Below are positions 57,386 to 64,000 of a DNA stretch of 64,000 bases, piece after piece. Position 1 is the first letter of the stretch; every line of letters starts with the position of its first letter. The DNA is from Thermomonas alba (GTDB lineage Bacteria > Pseudomonadota > Gammaproteobacteria > Xanthomonadales > Xanthomonadaceae). The position numbers and the translations under genes were made by a program. Where the stretch lies: the NCBI RefSeq assembly GCF_022419205.1, contig NZ_JAJOZU010000006.1, positions 31,475-95,474 on the forward strand. The letters run 5' to 3'. A model generated the notes under the pieces. That model was not told where the DNA came from. It made no database searches and worked only from the letters and a program-made list of their open reading frames with translations.

Positions 57386-60282
57386 ACCAGGAACAGGTGT
57401 ACGGCGCCAGCCTGGACCAGCCGCTGAATACCACCACCTACACTTATTACCCGGATGGCGATCCGCGCGCGCGGCTGCTGCAGGCGGTGACGGTGACCAA
57501 TCTGGCGGGCGGCCCGGTGGGCAGCCTGACCACTACCTACGCCTACACCCTGCACCCGAACGGCTTGGTGGCGACGATGACGGTGGACGGCCCGCTGCCG
57601 GGCGATGGCGATGCGGTCACCTACACCTATGATGCGGCCGGCAACCTGACCAGCGTCCGCAACCGCCTGGGGCATGTAGCGACGTACTCCAACTACAACG
57701 CGCTCGGCCAGCCGGGGCGCGTGGTTTCGCCGAATGGCGCCATCACCGATTACACCTACAACGCGCGTGGCCAGCTGCTGACGGAAACCCGCTGGGTGGA
57801 TGGCGTGGCGCAGGTCACCCGCACGGTGTATGACGATCGCGGCAATCCGGTCAGCGTGACGACGCCCGACGGGGTGACCGTGCAGAGTACGTACGACGGG
57901 TACGGTCGGTTGGTGTCGGTCAGCCGGGTGACGGCGCTGCCGCTGGACGAGCCCTGCGATCAGTCAGGGGGTGTGGACTGCGTGATGAGCCGCACCTGGA
58001 CCGAGACGCAGGCGTACACCTACAACCTGCTGTCGCAGCCGCTGACGCTGACGGTGAACTCGCAGTACCGGATGACCTTGTGGGACCAGGAGCGCCGGAA
58101 GCCGGTCGTGCGCACGACCACGACGACCCAGCAGCGCGCGACCTTCGAGTACGACGGCAACGGCTTCCTCAGCCGCCGCAAGGGCGAGCATGGGCAGGCC
58201 ACGACCTATCACTACAATGCCAACGGCGATCTGGACCAGGTCAGCGATGCGCTGGGCAATACGGTCAGCTACGGCTACGACCGGCGGCGCCGTGTCACCA
58301 CGGTGACCGATGCGGCGGGGACGACGGTGACGGGGTATGACGCGCTGGGGCGGGTGGTGTCGGTGCGCGATGCGCGCGGGACTGTCACCCGCTACACCTA
58401 TGACGGGCTGGGCCACCTGCTGGCGCAGGTCAGCCCGGACACCGGCACCACTGCGTTCACCTACGATGCGGTTGGGCAACTGATGCAGACGCAGAAGGCC
58501 GACGGCACGACGATCACGCAGGCCTACGACGGGCTGGGACGCCTGATCCGCCAGAGCGCGGGCGGGCAGACGCGCACGCTGACCTACGATGCCTGCACCA
58601 ACGGCAAGGGGCTCCTGTGCGTGGCGGCGAAGACCGGTGGCACGGCGACGGCCGCCAGCTTCGCCTATACCCCCTGGGGCCAGCTCGCCACCCGGCAGGA
58701 CACGCTCGACGGCGTGACCGACACCACCCGCTACGGGTATGACGGCCTGGGCCGTCTGAGCCGGATCGAGTACCCGAGCGGGATCGCGGTGGGATATGGC
58801 TATACCGATGGGCACCTGGAGACGGTCACGGCGGCGGTGAATGGCAGTACGACGACGGTGGCGACGCTGAGCGGCTACCAGGCCTTTGGCCCGCCGGCCT
58901 ATCTGACCTATGGCAACGGGCTGCTGCGGACGGTGAGTTACGACACCGACCGGCGCATCATCGGCATCAGCACGAATGCGGCATCGGGCCCGCTGCAGAG
59001 CCTGACCTACGGGTTCGATGCGGCAGATCGCATCACCGCGATCACCGATGGCGTCGATGCGGCGCAGACCCAGCACTACCAGTACGATGCGCTGTCGCGC
59101 CTGGTGCGGTCGGAGCACGCGGGCGGGAACGTGGCCAGCTACGGGTACGACGCGGTGGGCAACCGGGTGAGCCAGGGCAACACCGTCCCGGCGAGCGCGA
59201 GCAGCTACACCTACGCGCCGGACAGCAACCGCCTGTTGCAGGCGGCCATGGGCGGGGTGAGCCGCGCGTTCACCTACGATGCCAACGGCAATGTCACCGC
59301 GTACACCGATGCCGCGGGCATCCCGCACACCCTGGCGTATGATCCCTTCGGCCGCCTGGCCAGCCACACGGCGCAGGGGATGACCACGACCTACACGGTG
59401 AACGCCCTGGACCAGCGGATGGGCAAGCGCAACGCCAGCCACCAGAGCCGGTATGTGTACGCTGGCTTCAACCAGTTGCTGGCCGAATACACCGACGGGC
59501 AATGGACGAGCTATGTCTACCGCGGCGGCGAGCCGGTGGCGCTGGTGCGCAACGCCCAACTCTATTACCTGCACCCCGACCACCTGGGCCGGCCGCAGCT
59601 GGCGACGAATGCCGGCCAACAGGTGGTGTGGAAGGCGGCCAACCGGGCGTTCGACCGCGGCGTCACTCTCGACACCATCGGCGGGCTGAACCTCGGCTTC
59701 CCGGGGCAGTACTACGATGCCGAATCCGGCCTGTGGCACAACGGCTACCGCGAATACGAGGCCAGCCTGGGCCGCTACCTGCAGTCCGACCCGATCGGGC
59801 TGGTGGGGGGTGTGAATACGTATGCCTATGTCGGAGGGAATCCGGTCAACCGCATCGATCCCTACGGTCTATGGGAGCTTCCAAGCTGGGCGCGAGGCTA
59901 TGAAGGCCAGCTAGGAGTCGGTGTAACCGCATTTGGAATTGCGAAAGGTGGCAGCCTCGGCTTGTCTGTCGGAATTTCCGACACTGGGCTAACGCTGAAT
60001 GCGCAAGTATGCGCAGGTCTTGGCGGTGGTGCTTACATAGGCGCAGGTCTTACAGCTGGGATTGAGAAGAAAGACCCATGCCCGTCAAAGGACGGGGTAA
60101 AGAAAAACGTTCAATTCCAAGCCGAAGGCGGGAAGCTTCTCGTAGGCGGGGCCTCTGTGGATTTGTCCGGCAGCGGAGGATCTATTGGAGTCGGGGATAA
60201 GCTGCGAGGTGGCGTTGGAGTTGGCGGTTATGCGGCCGTGATGGGGTGTATCACCAAGTCTTGGGGGCTTCTTGGATGGTGA
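57193..60282 (+). CDS. RHS-family secreted protein, main part with toxin-like C terminus CT1
   Basis: 1029 residues in the frame that follows the break near 57190; GTG 57193 is only the first start-like codon, and this is really the rest of the gene above. About 20 YD repeats ([16 protein letters not shown] types) build the RHS shell. The core ends with [31 protein letters not shown] and [11 protein letters not shown]. The 140-residue tail CT1 is Gly-rich and unrelated to the other two tails in the array; its activity is unknown. The stop overlaps a small membrane-protein gene. The tail is AT-richer than the core, a sign of exchange. Confidence 0.85.
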   Translation: MAQTFYDANGNVTEDRDQFGVRATYAYDADQRLVEKITGIGPNGETDQQQITRLVWDATYKNRLNQEQVYGASLDQPLNTTTYTYYPDGDPRARLLQAVTVTNLAGGPVGSLTTTYAYTLHPNGLVATMTVDGPLPGDGDAVTYTYDAAGNLTSVRNRLGHVATYSNYNALGQPGRVVSPNGAITDYTYNARGQLLTETRWVDGVAQVTRTVYDDRGNPVSVTTPDGVTVQSTYDGYGRLVSVSRVTALPLDEPCDQSGGVDCVMSRTWTETQAYTYNLLSQPLTLTVNSQYRMTLWDQERRKPVVRTTTTTQQRATFEYDGNGFLSRRKGEHGQATTYHYNANGDLDQVSDALGNTVSYGYDRRRRVTTVTDAAGTTVTGYDALGRVVSVRDARGTVTRYTYDGLGHLLAQVSPDTGTTAFTYDAVGQLMQTQKADGTTITQAYDGLGRLIRQSAGGQTRTLTYDACTNGKGLLCVAAKTGGTATAASFAYTPWGQLATRQDTLDGVTDTTRYGYDGLGRLSRIEYPSGIAVGYGYTDGHLETVTAAVNGSTTTVATLSGYQAFGPPAYLTYGNGLLRTVSYDTDRRIIGISTNAASGPLQSLTYGFDAADRITAITDGVDAAQTQHYQYDALSRLVRSEHAGGNVASYGYDAVGNRVSQGNTVPASASSYTYAPDSNRLLQAAMGGVSRAFTYDANGNVTAYTDAAGIPHTLAYDPFGRLASHTAQGMTTTYTVNALDQRMGKRNASHQSRYVYAGFNQLLAEYTDGQWTSYVYRGGEPVALVRNAQLYYLHPDHLGRPQLATNAGQQVVWKAANRAFDRGVTLDTIGGLNLGFPGQYYDAESGLWHNGYREYEASLGRYLQSDPIGLVGGVNTYAYVGGNPVNRIDPYGLWELPSWARGYEGQLGVGVTAFGIAKGGSLGLSVGISDTGLTLNAQVCAGLGGGAYIGAGLTAGIEKKDPCPSKDGVKKNVQFQAEGGKLLVGGASVDLSGSGGSIGVGDKLRGGVGVGGYAAVMGCITKSWGLLGW
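59029..59829 (+). repeat. RHS core direct repeat, copy A (in the main gene)
   Basis: An 801-bp segment ending at ...GTATGCCTAT. It is repeated without gaps at 60712-61512; its last 519 bp are repeated at 62371-62889 and an internal 126 bp at 60520-60645. Sequence diverges completely after the right end, which is the toxin-tail junction. Confidence 0.9.
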
Positions 60283-60467
60283 CGCCAGTAAAAAAAGAGC
60301 GGCCATTGCCCTTTCGGCGCAATTTCCTGGTCGGAATCCTACTGGTCTTCCTAGCAAAGTTTTTTTCTGGGCAATTTGACGCAGACTGGATTCTTTATGC
60401 TGGTGTCGTCATCGGCGGTGCTATCTGTATTTTCGACGTGTTTAAAGCCCTTAAGCGATTGGATTGA
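60276..60467 (+). CDS. Candidate immunity protein for CT1 (small membrane protein)
   Basis: 63 residues with two hydrophobic helices (about 13-28 and 36-53) and basic ends ([17 protein letters not shown]). Starts 7 bases inside the end of the RHS gene (ATGGTGA), the usual position and overlap of an immunity gene. Two membrane helices suggest that the toxin acts on or through the inner membrane. No family recognised; the role is inferred from position only. Confidence 0.6.
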   Translation: MVTPVKKERPLPFRRNFLVGILLVFLAKFFSGQFDADWILYAGVVIGGAICIFDVFKALKRLD

Positions 60468-60519
60468 CTTGTGGCCTGCAAGTCACGAAACCCCGCCTTC
60501 AACGGAGTGGCGCAGGTCA

Positions 60520-60645
60520 CACCTACGATGCCAACGGCAATGTCACCGCGTACACCGATGCCGCGGGCATCCCGCACACCCTGGCGTATGATCCGTTCGG
60601 CCGTCTGGCCGGCCACACGGCGCAGGGCATGACCACGACCTACAC
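60520..60645 (+). repeat. RHS core scrap, copy D
   Basis: 126 bp matching 59271-59396 at constant offset, with no toxin tail. It is followed by about 66 bp of unrelated DNA before copy B starts. A remnant of an earlier displaced module. Confidence 0.8.
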
Positions 60646-60699
60646 AAGCGTATCGGGGTCAGGTTCACTTCCTGGCCGCAAGCAGAAAGCTCTTGCAGC

Positions 60700-61962
60700 A
60701 TGGCTTTGGGCCGCATCACCGCGATCACCGATGGCGCCGATGCGGCGCAGACGCAGCAGTACCGGTACGACGCGCTGTCGCGGCTGGTGCGCTCGGAGCA
60801 CGCGGGCGGCAACGTGGCCAGCTACGGGTACGACGCGGTGGGCAACCGGGTGAGCCTGGGCAATACCGTTCCGATCAGCGCGGGCAGCTACACCTACGCG
60901 CCGGACAGCAACCGCCTGTTGCAGGCGGCCATGGGCGGGGTGAGCCGCGCGTTCACCTACGATGCCAACGGCAATGTCACCGCGTACACCGATGCCGCGG
61001 GCATGGCGCACACGCTGGCGTATGATCCCTTCGGCCGTCTGGCCAGCCACACGGCGCAGGGGATGACCACGAGCTACACGGTGAACGCCTTGGATCAGCG
61101 GATGGGCAAGCGCAATGCCAGCCACCAGAGCCGCTACGTGTACGCCGGCTTCAACCAGCTGCTGGCCGAATACACCGACGGGCAGTGGACGAGCTACCTC
61201 TATATCGGCAATGAGCCGGTCGCCCTGGTGCGCAACGCCCAGCTCTACTTCCTGCACCCCGACCACCTGGGCCGTCCGCAGCTGGCGACCAATGCCGGCC
61301 AACAGGTGGTGTGGAAGGCGGCCAACCGGGCGTTCGACCGCGGCGTCACTCTCGACACCATCGGCGGGCTGAACCTCGGCTTCCCGGGGCAGTACTACGA
61401 TGCCGAATCCGGCCTGTGGCACAACGGCTACCGCGAGTACGAAGCCAGCCTGGGCCGCTACCTGCAATCCGACCCGATCGGGCTGGCGGGTGGGGTGAAT
61501 ACGTATGCCTATGCTTCCGCGAATCCAATTGCCAATGTTGATCCGCTTGGGCTGTTCGATGTCTATGGTTATCGGTTGCCGAATGGGAATTACAGGTATG
61601 GCGTTCGCTTCTATCACCCGCTTGGATATCTTGATCGTCATGCAGTGACTTTGGGTGGAGGGGCGTGGATGAAGGTCATTAAGTACATCGCCAAGACTCA
61701 AAATAGTATCCGCCCTGGAACTGGGGTGAGCGACATCAAGGGCAAAAATATTCTAGACACGGCGAAGCAGCAGTTTGCCTGTGATCGTGCTGATGGAAAG
61801 GCGCAGGATATTTTCGACAGGATGTTTCCAACGGGCTCAACGACAATCAGTGAATCAGATTTGAGAAGATTCGTTGACGCTGTGAACTCGGCTCAGATCG
61901 GAGTGACATACGACGCTGATTCGATTATCAGTCTTGCCAATGAGCGAGCATGGGGTTATTGA
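60700..61962 (+). CDS. Displaced RHS C-terminal module with toxin-like tail CT2
   Basis: 420 residues. The first 270 repeat the end of the RHS core (copy B, 60712-61512); the last 150 form a new tail CT2 after [14 protein letters not shown]2 ([38 protein letters not shown]) is mixed alpha/beta, AT-rich and matches no family I know. There is no signal peptide or good Shine-Dalgarno, so it is probably silent unless recombined into the main gene. Followed directly by a membrane-protein gene. Confidence 0.75.
   Translation: MALGRITAITDGADAAQTQQYRYDALSRLVRSEHAGGNVASYGYDAVGNRVSLGNTVPISAGSYTYAPDSNRLLQAAMGGVSRAFTYDANGNVTAYTDAAGMAHTLAYDPFGRLASHTAQGMTTSYTVNALDQRMGKRNASHQSRYVYAGFNQLLAEYTDGQWTSYLYIGNEPVALVRNAQLYFLHPDHLGRPQLATNAGQQVVWKAANRAFDRGVTLDTIGGLNLGFPGQYYDAESGLWHNGYREYEASLGRYLQSDPIGLAGGVNTYAYASANPIANVDPLGLFDVYGYRLPNGNYRYGVRFYHPLGYLDRHAVTLGGGAWMKVIKYIAKTQNSIRPGTGVSDIKGKNILDTAKQQFACDRADGKAQDIFDRMFPTGSTTISESDLRRFVDAVNSAQIGVTYDADSIISLANERAWGY
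60712..61512 (+). repeat. RHS core direct repeat, copy B
   Basis: 801 bp, matches 59029-59829 with no insertion or deletion (offset exactly 1683). Confidence 0.9.
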
Positions 61963-61963
61963 T

Positions 61964-62335
61964 GTGAAAAAATGGCTACCATTTTTGGTTACGGCCTTTC
62001 TGGCTATATTTATGGCGATCTCGGATAAAATCAAAATGAATGCCGTTGGCTGCTTGGTCATTGTGGCCGCCGCGATTGCGGCACAGTTAAGTGTTTTAGT
62101 GAAGGCAAAAAATATCTGGCGCGATGCCTTGCTCCTTGCCGGGCGGATGGTAATCGCAACAGCGGCTTTCTCTGGATTTTTTGTAGTTCTATCTGTGTCG
62201 CCCCTATTTCGGGTCAATCCGGATATGCTTTTTGCTTACGAAATGACGTATCAAAAGGCCCTTCTCGCAATTATCATCGCGATTCTTCTGGAATTTTTGT
62301 TGAATTCCGGTATTTGTAGGAGCGGCAAGAAATAA
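61964..62335 (+). CDS. Candidate immunity protein for CT2 (multi-pass membrane protein)
   Basis: 123 residues, strongly hydrophobic, with about four membrane helices (LPFLVTAFLAIFMAI; VGCLVIVAAAIAAQLSVL; VIATAAFSGFFVVLSV; ALLAIIIAILLEFLL). GTG 61964 begins two bases after the toxin stop; ATG 61940 is an alternative that overlaps it. Low GC compared with the RHS core. Immunity role inferred from position. Confidence 0.6.
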   Translation: MKKWLPFLVTAFLAIFMAISDKIKMNAVGCLVIVAAAIAAQLSVLVKAKNIWRDALLLAGRMVIATAAFSGFFVVLSVSPLFRVNPDMLFAYEMTYQKALLAIIIAILLEFLLNSGICRSGKK

Positions 62336-62352
62336 CGGCGTCATAAACACCT

Positions 62353-63360
62353 GTGGCTAAGTTTGCTTTTGCCGCGGACCTGGCCCACGCGCTGGCGTAT
62401 GATCCGTTCGGCCGCCTGGCAGGCCACACGGCGCAGGGCATGACCACGAGCTACACGGTGAACGCCCTGGGCCAGCGGATGGGCAAGCGCAATGCTGGCC
62501 ACCAGAGCCGGTATGTGTACGCCGGTTTCAACCAACTGCTGGCCGAATACACCGACGGGCAATGGACGAGCTACGTCTATCGCGGCGGCGAGCCGGTGGC
62601 GCTGGTGCGGGGTGGCCAGCTCTACTACCTGCACCCCGACCACCTGGGCCGCCCGCAGCTGGCGACCAATGCCGGCCAACAGGTGGTGTGGAAGGCGGCC
62701 AACCGGGCGTTCGACCGCGGCGTCACTCTCGACACCATCGGCGGGCTGAACCTCGGCTTCCCGGGGCAGTACTACGATGCCGAATCCGGCCTGTGGCACA
62801 ACGGCTACCGCGAGTACGAAGCCAGCCTGGGCCGCTACCTGCAGTCCGACCCGATCGGGCTGGCGGGGGGTGTGAATACGTATGCCTATACATCAGGCAA
62901 TCCGATTAGCTATGTCGACTCCCTTGGATTGAAGCTATGCAGGGTCAATCTGCTTGGTGGGTCGTATCTCATCGATCAGAAGATCGCGGGAAATCTGGCT
63001 AATTTCGTCAGTGAAATGCAGGCGGCTGGAATAAACACGACGTTCAATTACGTCTTCCGCACAACTGAGGAGCAGACGAAGTTGTGGAACGACCGTCATA
63101 ACAATTCAAATCCTGTCGCGAGGCCTGGCACTTCACGTCACGAATCTGGATTCGCATTCGACATCAACATAAGCAGATTGCCGGTAAGTCAGCAGCAGCA
63201 ACTGATTAACATTGCCAATAAGAACGGGTTCTTCAGGCTTCCAAACGGCAAGGATCCGCCGCATTTTGAAGCGGATCCAATAAAGCACGGATACAAAGAT
63301 CGGATTTCCGCAATCAAGGAGAATCAAGCGGACAAGGGGACGTCATGCGTGTGCCAGTAA
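62353..63360 (+). CDS. Displaced RHS C-terminal module with M15 (VanY-type) peptidase toxin CT3
   Basis: 335 residues. Residues 7-179 repeat the end of the RHS core (copy C); after [11 protein letters not shown] comes CT3, about 145 residues. CT3 has [10 protein letters not shown], then [11 protein letters not shown] (the SxHxxGxAxD zinc motif) and PPHFEADP (third zinc His), the layout of M15 D-Ala-D-Ala / L,D-peptidases that cut peptidoglycan stems. So the toxin should act in the periplasm of the target. No signal peptide of its own; likely silent or expressed only after recombination. It overlaps the lipoprotein gene by 16 bases. Confidence 0.8.
   Translation: MAKFAFAADLAHALAYDPFGRLAGHTAQGMTTSYTVNALGQRMGKRNAGHQSRYVYAGFNQLLAEYTDGQWTSYVYRGGEPVALVRGGQLYYLHPDHLGRPQLATNAGQQVVWKAANRAFDRGVTLDTIGGLNLGFPGQYYDAESGLWHNGYREYEASLGRYLQSDPIGLAGGVNTYAYTSGNPISYVDSLGLKLCRVNLLGGSYLIDQKIAGNLANFVSEMQAAGINTTFNYVFRTTEEQTKLWNDRHNNSNPVARPGTSRHESGFAFDINISRLPVSQQQQLINIANKNGFFRLPNGKDPPHFEADPIKHGYKDRISAIKENQADKGTSCVCQ
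62371..62889 (+). repeat. RHS core direct repeat, copy C
   Basis: 519 bp matching 59311-59829 at constant offset 3060. Confidence 0.9.
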
Positions 63361-63836
63361 TTGCTGCTCTCCTATTTTTTGTATCTGCTTGCCATGCCTC
63401 AAAGAGGGAGGTGAAGGGAGTTATCGATGCGCCAGTTGGATTGCAGCGAGCAAGCCAAGAGTGGAAAGATGCAGTTATGCGAGGCGATTGGCGCGCAATC
63501 ATGGCCTTGGCAGAAGAGCCCTCGACGAGACAGGCTTTGCGGGAAAGTCTTCCCGACCCGAGCGATCCCATCGCAAATTATTTTTTTGGAAGTAAGGGGT
63601 CCGTCAGAGATTTCTTCAATCGAAATGAGAATCTTACGAGAAGAATTATTCGCATTAAGGGGACGGGAACATACTATGTCTGTTATTACGATCCTGATCG
63701 TTTCAAAGGTGAATGGTCACCGGAGAGCTTGCGAGGGTACTCGCTAGATCTAGAATCTATCGTCTGTGAGAGCTTCTACGAAAGAGAAGGGAATTGGTAT
63801 CTCGATTTTGATATGCCCATCTTTGATGGCGATTAA
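63345..63836 (+). CDS. Candidate lipoprotein immunity protein for CT3
   Basis: 163 residues. Signal peptide with a lipobox (FFVSAC, Cys about residue 16), then a soluble domain rich in charged and aromatic residues ([30 protein letters not shown]). A periplasmic lipoprotein is what one would expect to block a peptidoglycan peptidase. It starts 16 bases inside CT3. AT-rich codon use (many AAT, ATT, AGA). No known family recognised. Confidence 0.65.
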   Translation: MRVPVIAALLFFVSACHASKREVKGVIDAPVGLQRASQEWKDAVMRGDWRAIMALAEEPSTRQALRESLPDPSDPIANYFFGSKGSVRDFFNRNENLTRRIIRIKGTGTYYVCYYDPDRFKGEWSPESLRGYSLDLESIVCESFYEREGNWYLDFDMPIFDGD

Positions 63837-63879
63837 TCAATGATTGATCAATAAATGGGTAATCTTGCCCCCCCCCTAA

Positions 63880-64000
63880 GGAAGGTCTGAACAACTCCGC
63901 CACTTTCGGCGAGAATGGATCATCGGTTCAAGGGTGAGTTCGATGCAGCTGTCGTTCGGAGATGCCGAGGGGATGGGCCGCAAGCGCACGCGGCGCGAGG
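63880..64000 (+). mobile_element. IS5-family insertion sequence, left end (runs off the window)
   Basis: Starts with GGAAGGTCTGAACAAC right after CTAA (63876-63879), a YTAR target as used by IS5 elements, and carries the start of a transposase at 63943. Its terminal 16 bp equal one end of the five-hairpin element at 13883-14034. A run of nine Cs lies next to the insertion point. Confidence 0.8.
63943..64000 (+). CDS. IS5-family transposase, N-terminal fragment
   Basis: The 19 visible residues begin MQLSFGDAEG, the usual start of IS5-type transposases in Xanthomonadaceae. The rest lies beyond the window. GGGTGAG precedes the ATG. Confidence 0.75.
   Translation, partial: MQLSFGDAEGMGRKRTRRE

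Noticed and set aside
55994-63836. T6SS-delivered RHS effector
   Set aside because: No PAAR domain, VgrG, Hcp or T6SS genes in the window; the reconstructed N terminus is a Sec signal peptide.
63868-63876. Nine-C run as a second phase-variation tract
   Set aside because: It lies outside any gene, beside the IS insertion point, so it cannot switch a reading frame.

Overview
The window is 64 kb of high-GC chromosomal DNA. Gene content and gene order point to a gammaproteobacterium of the Xanthomonadaceae/Lysobacteraceae (Xanthomonas, Lysobacter, Thermomonas or a relative). Supporting signs are the divergent speE/speA pair, the metB-anchored O-antigen export genes, the glyA-nrdR-ribD-ribE-ribBA-ribH-nusB-thiL order, the comM-ubiK-glnK block, the RcnB-like protein and the large TonB receptor with its own sigma/FecR pair. 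The species cannot be named from the sequence alone.

Layout, left to right. 0-1.8 kb: the end of a sulfatase/phosphoglycerol-transferase gene and an exported GH18-like protein. 1.9-8.6 kb: a TonB-dependent receptor, FecR and ECF sigma factor, divergent from an exported cyanophycinase fused to an isoaspartyl peptidase. 8.6-12.7 kb: LysR regulator and the glyoxylate-shunt genes aceB and aceA. 12.8-24.8 kb: two diguanylate cyclases, comM, ubiK, glnK, polyamine genes, an SDR, a SPOR protein and argS, with two copies of a small five-hairpin mobile element. 24.9-30.6 kb: a 2OG dioxygenase with tyrosine-catabolism genes, a PilT-family ATPase, an OmpA-type lipoprotein, and a structured intergenic region before a DUF465 gene. 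30.7-37.7 kb: cbs and metB, then an O-antigen ABC exporter and one two-domain glycosyltransferase. 37.7-42.8 kb: a Sel1 protein and an ftsH-kefB-psiE cassette like that of transmissible heat-resistance/protein-quality-control islands. 42.8-55.7 kb: lipA, pyrF, ettA, rcnB-like, yeiH, glyA, nrdR and the riboflavin operon with an FMN riboswitch.

55.9-64 kb is the most unusual part: a Sec-targeted RHS polymorphic-toxin locus. The main gene has an 11-G run inside its signal-peptide coding region that sets the reading frame. Ten Gs would join a good Shine-Dalgarno and ATG to the signal peptide and the RHS body; the 11 Gs present put it out of frame, which looks like a phase-variation switch in the OFF state. 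A second frame break occurs near 57,190. Downstream sit three alternative C-terminal toxin/immunity modules behind direct repeats of the RHS core (801 bp, 519 bp and a 126-bp scrap). The third toxin carries an M15 (VanY-type) peptidoglycan-peptidase signature and is paired with a candidate lipoprotein immunity protein. The array ends at the left end of an IS5-family element, whose terminal 16 bp match one end of the five-hairpin elements further left.

All positions and motifs were read by eye. Function names rest on motif recognition, length and synteny; no database search was run.
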